From Paraspadella gotoi (lineage: Eukaryota; Chaetognatha): a stretch of DNA of 64,000 nucleotides. The position numbers were made by a program, and so were the translations under genes. Under the pieces are notes generated by a model. The model saw nothing but the letters and a program-made list of their open reading frames with translations, did not search any database and was not told where the DNA came from. Position 1 is the stretch's first letter. Every line of letters starts with the position of its first letter. The DNA lies in contig CM119266.1 of assembly GCA_051294375.1 (NCBI GenBank), positions 16,858,087 through 16,922,086 on the forward strand, read 5' to 3'. Below, one piece after another: positions 59,701 through 64,000 of this stretch.

Positions 59701-60253
59701 ACGGCCGGAGAGCACAGCTTTGTTCGCGGCTTTCTTGTCGTTGAGCAAAGACAACCGAGTNNNNNNNNNNNNNNNNNNNNNNNNNACAACCGAGTTTGGG
59801 ACAAACGATACGTCGCCGTTCACGAGGACTTCGTGCTTTACGTGTACGGTCGTCCTAAAGATGTCGCCGCTCTCCACGCCATTCCCCTTCCAGGTTACTT
59901 TTTACACTACGGAAATTCGAATGTGATGTTTAATTCTTTCATTGTAAATCCTATGGTTATTACAGGTTACCAAGTATCGGCTGTTTTAGACAAGGCGCTC
60001 ATGCCTTCAAAGAACGAGTTCAAACTTGAGCACCCCAAAGGATCAGGAAACTGCGCCACTTATTATTGTCGGTAATTTTTCACCTTCGTAGTTCGTGATG
60101 CTCCTAACAATGAATTTTCCTCAACGACGTTATTTCCACGATTTTATCACGCCTTCTTCTAGGCCGGACGCAGAACACAAATTACAAAAATGGATCAACG
60201 TTTTAACGAAAGTCTGCAAAGCCGAGCTTCCAAAAGAAAAACAAACTTTATAG
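46473..60253 (+). CDS. FGD: FGD-family RhoGEF (DH-PH-FYVE-PH), 16 coding exons
   Basis: Exons: 46473-46767, 50266-50358, 50968-51051, 52429-52617, 54065-54216, 55154-55305, 55623-55867, 55985-56241, 56868-57167, 57262-57330, 57427-57570, 57652-57769, 57983-58119, 59698-59893 (with gap), 59966-60071, 60163-60253. Phases agree at every junction and give about 863 residues. DH about 249-440, with [19 protein letters not shown] and [19 protein letters not shown]1 about 463-589 with an acidic insertion. FYVE about 628-695 ([15 protein letters not shown], last pair CKLC). PH2 about 746-850. This order is specific to FGD1-6 proteins, which load GTP on Cdc42-type GTPases at membranes and drive actin remodelling; FYVE binds PI3P. 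The N-terminus (about 220 residues) is acidic/Ser-rich without the long Pro-rich region of FGD1. Which vertebrate paralogue it matches is unclear. ATG 46473 has A at -3 and G at +4. Confidence 0.92.
46777..46925. repeat. (GAT)n microsatellite in FGD intron 1
   Basis: GATGAT run starting 10 bp after the exon 1 donor, with degenerate copies to about 46925. Confidence 0.9.
47133..47213. repeat. (CT)n microsatellite
   Basis: Imperfect CT run in FGD intron 1. Confidence 0.9.
47352..47444. repeat. (GA)n microsatellite
   Basis: About 92 bp of GA. Together with 47133-47213 it can form an imperfect inverted pair. Confidence 0.93.
50076..50262. repeat. (CT)n microsatellites forming the exon 2 polypyrimidine tract
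   Basis: Two CT runs (50076-50147 and 50177-50260) separated by about 28 bp (CGCTCGTTCGCTTGCTCTCG). The second runs directly into the acceptor TCTCTCAG of FGD exon 2. Confidence 0.93.
50266..50358 (+). CDS. FGD: FGD exon 2
   Basis: Acceptor TTTCTCTCAG, donor CATCGA|GTGAGTA. Encodes [18 protein letters not shown] and [10 protein letters not shown]; the last base joins GC of exon 3 as AGC (Ser). The phase agreement with exons 1 and 3 is the main support. Confidence 0.8.
50412..50474. repeat. (CT)n microsatellite in FGD intron 2
   Basis: About 63 bp of CT, followed by CCACAG. Confidence 0.93.
50968..51051 (+). CDS. FGD: FGD exon 3
   Basis: Acceptor GTCTCACAG, donor CAAG|GTGAGA. Encodes [19 protein letters not shown], ending in a basic GRRKKKIQ. 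Phase 2 in, phase 1 out. Confidence 0.8.
51052..52428. other. FGD intron 3
   Basis: AT-rich; no further exon needed. No recognised element. Confidence 0.5.
52429..52617 (+). CDS. FGD: FGD exon 4
   Basis: Acceptor TTTCTCTTTCAG, donor TTCGG|GTAAGAA. Encodes a polar Ser/Asp/Gln-rich linker including [16 protein letters not shown] and [16 protein letters not shown]. An ATG at 52437 could be mistaken for a start, but the frame continues from exon 3. Confidence 0.82.
52618..53516. other. FGD intron 4, left part
   Basis: AT-rich; no gene or element recognised. Confidence 0.5.
53517..54062. repeat. (CTTT)/(CT)n pyrimidine tract before the DH exon
   Basis: Over 500 bp of almost pure pyrimidine on the plus strand, leading into TTCTTCTCCCAG. 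Open in one frame through exon 5, which gives a false 259-codon ORF. Confidence 0.93.
54065..54216 (+). CDS. FGD: FGD exon 5: acidic linker and DH start
   Basis: Encodes an acidic stretch ([15 protein letters not shown]) and DH helix 1 ([20 protein letters not shown]), ending at ATCATG|GTGAGA in phase 0. The TEQTYVERL string is the usual conserved start of a DH domain. Confidence 0.93.
54217..55153. other. FGD intron 5
   Basis: AT-rich; contains the telomere-like tract listed separately. Confidence 0.6.
54848..54995 (-). repeat. Degenerate telomere-like (CCCTAA)n tract
   Basis: About fifteen CCCTAA/CCTTAA/CCATAA-type units with one-base spacing changes, for example AACCCTAAACCCTAACC at 54940-54956. 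Interstitial, inside FGD intron 5. Confidence 0.8.
55154..55305 (+). CDS. FGD: FGD exon 6: DH domain
   Basis: Acceptor CCAACTCTCAG, donor AATTG|GTAGGG splitting the Trp codon. Encodes [20 protein letters not shown], then [20 protein letters not shown] and [10 protein letters not shown], matching the FGD pattern of F-SN--SIY-FH--FLLP. Confidence 0.93.
55623..55867 (+). CDS. FGD: FGD exon 7: DH core
   Basis: Acceptor AATATTCTCTAG, donor CTCAAAG|GTTTAT. Encodes [20 protein letters not shown] and [14 protein letters not shown], the DH signature that contacts the GTPase. Confidence 0.95.
55985..56241 (+). CDS. FGD: FGD exon 8: DH end and PH1 start
   Basis: The acceptor is CCCATTAAG| (AAG, less common than CAG/TAG but supported by phase and protein). 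Encodes [15 protein letters not shown], then [15 protein letters not shown] and [10 protein letters not shown], the first strands of PH1. Donor TTTTTG|GTAGGT, phase 0. Confidence 0.92.
56327..56533 (+). repeat. SINE-like dispersed element, copy 2
   Basis: Same ordered motifs as 28652-28843, with the extra GGTGCAGGAGGCAAGTTATTCGCC segment that forms a small GGCAAG/CGCC-rich hairpin. It is in the same orientation as the FGD gene. Confidence 0.72.
56715..56784. mobile_element. Small insertion related to the 43-kb foldback
   Basis: Flanked by a 14-bp direct repeat ATATTATTAATCAT (56701-56714 and 56785-56798). Shares CCTTTCGTTTCGTTGTGT then ATGATTAGAAGA with the foldback at 42982. Ends in a 17-bp perfect hairpin (56748-56764 and 56770-56786). 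It lacks the hammerhead-like loop. Confidence 0.6.
56868..57167 (+). CDS. FGD: FGD exon 9: PH1 with acidic insertion
   Basis: Acceptor CTTTCTTCCCAG, donor ATGGAG|GTGAGA; 100 codons, phase 0 both sides. [20 protein letters not shown] gives middle PH strands, followed by an acidic run ([13 protein letters not shown]). [20 protein letters not shown] and EDLEKWME give the last strands and the C-terminal helix with the PH tryptophan. Confidence 0.93.
57262..57330 (+). CDS. FGD: FGD exon 10: basic linker
   Basis: Acceptor GAAATAACAG, donor AACGTG|GTAAGT. 23 codons, [20 protein letters not shown], completing the PH1 helix (VLRSATE) and a charged linker. Confidence 0.9.
57427..57570 (+). CDS. FGD: FGD exon 11: FYVE finger, first half
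   Basis: Acceptor TTATTATCAG, donor GGGAAG|GTAGGG. Encodes [19 protein letters not shown] and [12 protein letters not shown]. The WxxD and RRRHHCR-CG motifs bind PI3P and zinc. The first cysteine pair is C-x4-C (CMNTDC); the family norm is C-x2-C. Confidence 0.94.
57652..57769 (+). CDS. FGD: FGD exon 12: FYVE finger, second half
   Basis: Acceptor ACAATTTTGTAG, donor TTCCA|GTAAGA. Encodes [19 protein letters not shown] and [11 protein letters not shown], with the third and fourth zinc-binding cysteine pairs CRYC and CKLC. Confidence 0.93.
57983..58119 (+). CDS. FGD: FGD exon 13: linker between FYVE and PH2
   Basis: Acceptor TTGTTTCCAG, donor TTAACG|GTAATA. Encodes a polar Asn/Ser/Pro-rich linker ([18 protein letters not shown]...) ending in basic [12 protein letters not shown]. 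Confidence 0.88.
58204..58213. other. Assembly gap (10 N)
   Basis: The right flank repeats the end of exon 13 (from GAAAAAACAGAGG) that lies 130 bp to the left, so this is probably an overlap and not missing sequence. Confidence 0.98.
58214..59605 (+). pseudogene. Indel-rich second copy of FGD exons 9-13 (probable assembly artefact)
   Basis: Begins with the end of exon 13 (58214-58251), its intron, and 20 bp of exon 14 (58343-58362). It then jumps abruptly into exon 9 sequence at 58374. Copies of exons 9-13 follow at about 58374-58669, 58762-58831, 58928-59071, 59153-59271 and 59474-59605. Introns are copied too. Relative to the intact copy there are many one-base insertions and deletions, several in coding sequence: the FYVE exon loses one T before the RRRHHC motif and regains a base near the end. 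The chimeric join and error type suggest a raw long-read fill. A true decayed duplication is the alternative. Confidence 0.8.
59698..59893 (+). CDS. FGD: FGD exon 14: PH2 start, interrupted by a gap and a frame error
   Basis: Acceptor CACGTTGTTCAG, donor CTTCCAG|GTTACT. Reads [11 protein letters not shown] before the gap and [20 protein letters not shown] after it. The ten bases ACAACCGAGT occur on both sides of the N block, so the flanks overlap. Joined at that overlap the frame is off by one. One surplus T in CTTTCTTG (59725-59732) would explain it; without it the protein runs [11 protein letters not shown]. Confidence 0.85.
59761..59785. other. Assembly gap (25 N)
   Basis: Inside FGD exon 14. 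The flanking ACAACCGAGT duplicate shows that no sequence need be missing. Confidence 0.98.
59966..60071 (+). CDS. FGD: FGD exon 15: PH2 middle
   Basis: Follows a 72-bp intron (59894-59965). Encodes [20 protein letters not shown] and [14 protein letters not shown]. Donor TGTCG|GTAATT, phase 2. Confidence 0.9.
60163..60253 (+). CDS. FGD: FGD exon 16: PH2 C-terminal helix and stop
   Basis: Acceptor GCCTTCTTCTAG. Encodes [20 protein letters not shown] and ELPKEKQTL, then TAG at 60251-60253. The helix carries the conserved PH tryptophan. An ATTAAA at 60312-60317 could be the polyadenylation signal. Confidence 0.93.
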
Positions 60254-60311
60254 CGTAGGGATTTCTTTTTTGTTATTTACACCAAAGTCTGATTATATTG
60301 CTGTTTTAATA

Positions 60312-60317
60312 ATTAAA
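60312..60317 (+). terminator. Candidate polyadenylation signal (ATTAAA) of FGD
   Basis: The common variant ATTAAA 59 bp after the stop; no AATAAA nearby. Confidence 0.3.
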
Positions 60318-61209
60318 AAAAAACCGTGACCGTTTGAAAGAAGATTTAATCTCAATGATAATCTTTTCTTAAGTGGAAATTTCCCATTGCTACCCTATTC
60401 TCGATTCTCGGGCCATTTTTGAAACTCTTACGAACCAATAGGCCATTTCCCCCTTTCTTTCATCCCCCGTTTATACTATTCCGTTTTAATCAGTCTTTCT
60501 TCTAATTATCATAACTAATTTTATTTTTGAAATTACAAAACAATACACGAGTTGGTTCATGTTGGAAACTGTTCAGTGTTCATTCGGAGGATATCCTTGG
60601 CTATATTACCCTTTTGTTTTTTTCTTATTGCATCGGGAGAAATAGTCAGCTCCGATTCGTAAAAGCATTGCCGAGAGACGCCGGATGGTCTACCGGTTAC
60701 TGACTTGTCTTTGTTCTTGACTTGTTAGGACTCCCGTTTAACCATTTTTCACCTCTTTTCGCGATTCTAATACGGGGCATTAGGGTGAGTTCATCTAGTT
60801 CATATTCCCCCCCCCCCAAAGTTTTTGTCGTTTCGATCATGCTGTGAAGTCGCGACAGAGAATCGAAAATTGATTTCTTCTCTATCATGGATCTCACACG
60901 TCGCGAAATCATTATTACCTGTGCGTTCAGATTCGTATTGTCGCAATTTGTTGTTTTCGTTCCGCTATTTTAATTTTTTTTATTTAAGTTTTGTCTGTAA
61001 CATTCCTTGTCTTTGAGTTTAATATTGAAATTTTTACTTTCGCGTTTCGTATTGATCATAAAATTGTGTGTAATATAATTATTAACAAAACGTGTTTTGA
61101 TCGTTCTAGAAATTTGATGAGAAGAGCAATCGAATTTTTTAGATAGCTTTAAAAACTTAACTTAACTTAACTTAACTTAACTTCAACAAAAACAGTTGAT
61201 TTAGGCTTC
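60318..61209. other. Unassigned sequence downstream of FGD
   Basis: AT-rich with a C10 homopolymer (about 60808-60817) and an (AACTT)n run at 61155-61183. No gene seen. Confidence 0.45.
61155..61183. repeat. (AACTT)n pentanucleotide repeat
   Basis: About five AACTT units. Confidence 0.85.
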
Positions 61210-61305
61210 TTACATATGGCCTGTCCAGAGTTAGGGGCAAGATAGATTATTTATTTAATGAACGGATAATTTTTATATTGGTTGTACAAATTTCATATAT
61301 AAACT
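61210..61305 (+). repeat. Dispersed repeat family D, copy
   Basis: GCCTGTCCAGAGTTAGGGGCAAGATAG...TTATTTAATGAACGGATAATTTTTATATTGGTTGTAC, matching 39421-39552 with a truncated left end. Confidence 0.72.
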
Positions 61306-62807
61306 ATATATTTTCGAATTACACACATCTCATACCAAAGAAAATGCTAAACTGATTTGATATTGAATTGTAAGAAATCAATCAGCAATTAGAAGTAAAT
61401 AAAACTAGTTAATGAAATTATAGTAAATTTTAATTCAGTAATGATTAGTTTCGCCAGTAAACAAAATACGCTGTGCTTTGCCATTGAAAACTTGTACCTG
61501 AGAGAATGGCAAATTCATCTCCCGACCAATGGGAGATGGAGGCAAATTGCTAAAGTTGAAGGAGAAAAAAATAAGGTAAAAGAAAACCAAAGAATAAAAG
61601 AATTGTGAATTTTTATGGTTTATGTAGGAGCGATTTACCCCGTTTAGATTCTAGAAAATACTTGGGATTTCGTGCAGTTCGAAGGCAAATCTGAAATTGA
61701 GGTCCATCTTCCAAACTCTATTTTTCTAAAAATATCACGTCGTCCAGAAACGCGGTAATCTGCGTTTTGCGTGTGATAACTTTTCGGAGAATTTATATTT
61801 TTATCCAACTGTTATCCGGTATCGATCGATAGGGTACAAATAAAAAATAAATAAAATCAGTATAGTGGGACGGGCCGTTTATTAAATTAAATTTATTATT
61901 ATTAAATTCTGTTTATTCATGTATTTGTAAATTCGTGAATAGAATTTCATAGAATAGAATAGAATAGAATATTATAGAATAGAATAGAATAAAAATCCTG
62001 TTAAATTGAACAATGTTCAATGAACATATTGGCAGCGCTGGAATTGGTATGGCGCGTTTCCAGCTGCTAGTTATAAAACGTCTTTCCGCTTTTTTTTTTA
62101 TCCGATGGGAACTTTCGCTTTCCAGTAAAAATAAGATTTACGCTGGATATTACCCGTCCACAGGGGCGGGCAGGAGGACAGAAAAGGCTTCGAGTGGGTA
62201 AAGAGGGGGCTCAGCAAGATATCGGGCAAACGGTCATGTTCACTTAAGATTTTCCCAAAATTCGGACCACTTGTTTTCGTTAAAAAGAAATTTGAAAGAC
62301 GTGCGTAACTATGAATCATTCCTCGAACTCTCGGCCTGCTGACCGCAGTTTTTAAGTAATCATGAAATTATTACATGGACTAAGCCGCATGGACTCTCAG
62401 ATGACGTTTTTATATATTATATTATATATTATATATTAAGTGTGAAATATGCATGACAAGCGTTTAATGATACATCACGTTTCTGCTAAAAATTGACTTA
62501 AATGATTCAGCATTACATAAACTATGCCGTATTTACCTTTTGGTCATGTTCTCATATTTCAAGTGAGCTTAGAGACTGCATAAGTTTGAACATTTTTCAT
62601 TTCATGGTATGTCACCTTAGGTTTTATTTAAGTTATGCAGTATTAACTAAATTATAAGTTGTTGAAGAGACATCACATACAATGAAACAATTTTTAGTAG
62701 GATTTTGTCGTATTTTTATTTGCATTAACATTGATGATTAATGACTAGGGAGTAAATTCAGTCAATTTAGTCATTCACATTCGATTTAATATCACACGAA
62801 ATGAAAG
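61306..62807. other. Unassigned sequence
   Basis: AT-rich; an (AGAAT)n run at 61943-61992 and a small CATCTCCC/GGGAGATG hairpin near 61528-61550. No supported gene. Confidence 0.4.
61943..61992. repeat. (AGAAT)n pentanucleotide repeat
   Basis: About ten units with one ATTAT interruption. Confidence 0.9.
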
Positions 62808-62920
62808 TGGTACAACCAATATAAAAATTATCCATTCATTTAATAAATAAGCTATCTTGCCACTGACTTTGGGCAGGCATTGGTGGTTTAAGACCTCCAT
62901 CACTCTTACATATATCAGAT
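62808..62920 (-). repeat. Dispersed repeat family D, copy
   Basis: Reverse complement closely matches 39421-39552: GTAAGAGTGATGGAGGTCTT, AAACCACCAATGCCTG, GGCAAGATAGCTTATTTATT, AAATGAATGGATAATTTT, ATATTGGTTGTACCA. Confidence 0.78.
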
Positions 62921-64000
62921 ATGACTCAACAAACCGAGGCTTACTTTCAATCGATGGAACGGATTTGAGAATCGCTGAAACAAAAGGAAAGCGTACAATA
63001 AATCGGAATTATAAGTGAACTGGACCGCATTTCATTTAAATCAGGCTTTCTTGTTATAGAAAAGGAAATTTCAAAATATAGTAAATATGGTGATAATTTA
63101 AAACCCGCCGCTAAAAAAAATCTACTGAAAAGTGACCGAGCTGCTCCGCGAGTACTAGCACTGGTACCTCAAAAAACCTTGGCTGACAAGAAAAAGGATT
63201 GATTGAATTAGATTCGGACTTTCAAATGCAGAAGGATTAGTCAAGCAATATCTTTGTATCCCGTTGCGATTGGCTAACAAAAAGGATTAAGTGAAAAGAC
63301 GAATGGAAAATGGGTAGTTTAAAAGGTAATGTAACTTGGCCGGGAACAGACTCCTGTTTAGGGCGATTTATCATTCCGAAATATCTCCAATTCTTCTTTC
63401 ATTTTGACTAGTATGGGGAATGGCACTGCGCCACGTATAAACAAATGCTGTCGATGGGAGCAAATTGAATCGGACGCTTTTTTTTCCCCCAAAACGTCGT
63501 CGTCGTCGATGACGCCACGGTCGTCGTCGTCGTCGTCGTCGCGAAGCCAATTCACTTCCACCGAATTCTTTCGACGTTAGCCGAGGATGAATCAACTGAA
63601 AACCGATCGAAAAACCATTTAATAAATATTTAAACGAACCGTGATCGCAAAAAAACAAAAAAAAACAAAACTAACAAACAAAAAAACTGGTTTTATTAAA
63701 TAGTTTTTCTTCGCCTGAGCAGCGTTCTCATGAGCACTATCGTGCTAAAACGGTCGGAGATGTATCGAATTCAAATACAATTTTAGACGGAGAGCAAACA
63801 GAGATATACGGAGTTTGTTTGTCGAGGGGTCAAGTTATTATTTACTTTCATGATGCGGCAGTTTTTTGACAACGAGCTTAAAGATTTTCGGTTGCCCGTC
63901 TCTGCTAGGGATAGAAATTAATCCTTCTTAGTGAGCCTCATTCAATTCAGCAAATTTTTTTTTCGTTAGTAGGACGAGATAGCACAAATTGATGTTTTTT
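62921..64000. other. Unassigned sequence at right edge
   Basis: AT-rich, with a GTCGTC block at 63495-63541 that creates false Arg- or Asp-rich frames on the minus strand. No supported gene. Confidence 0.4.

Overview
This window looks like nuclear DNA of an invertebrate animal. It is AT-rich and gene-poor, introns are spliced GT-AG, and very many CT/GA dinucleotide runs and GTC/GAC trinucleotide runs are scattered through it. I cannot name the species. Degenerate CCCTAA-type tracts (54.8-55.0 kb) fit a lineage with the TTAGGG telomere repeat, but that is weak evidence.

Two genes are well supported. (1) 12892-14442 (+) is an intronless 516-codon ORF for a membrane-anchored acyltransferase of the condensation / alcohol-acetyltransferase superfamily, with HHxxxDG and SNRG motifs. 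(2) 46473-60253 (+) is a gene of 16 coding exons for an FGD-type Rho-family guanine-nucleotide exchange factor of about 863 residues: acidic N-terminus, DH domain, PH, FYVE finger, PH. Every exon junction keeps the reading frame except one damaged exon beside an assembly gap. Weaker calls are a two-exon candidate near the left edge (881-1346, +) and several short acidic, coding-like blocks on the minus strand between 39.7 and 46.3 kb.

Layout: 0-7 kb, AT-rich sequence with a candidate exon pair and a diverged repeat pair. 7-12 kb, complex sequence with no supported gene. 12-15 kb, acyltransferase gene behind a CT-rich promoter-side repeat. 15-17 kb, low complexity. 17.4-20.7 kb, an AT-rich segment present two to three times with many one-base indels around N gaps. 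22-25.4 kb, a complex repeat array containing an 18-bp minisatellite. 26-39 kb, microsatellites, 16-bp and 31-bp minisatellites and tRNA-derived SINE-like elements. 39-46 kb, possible minus-strand exons and a 46-bp-armed foldback with a hammerhead-ribozyme-like core. 46-60 kb, the FGD gene. 60-64 kb, intergenic with copies of a dispersed repeat.

An important caution concerns assembly quality. Around N blocks of exactly 25 or 10 bases the flanking sequence is repeated with dense single-base indels (17.4-20.7 kb; 58.2-59.8 kb). This looks like uncorrected long reads used for gap filling. The apparent second copy of the PH1/FYVE exons is therefore most likely an artefact and not a tandem duplication.
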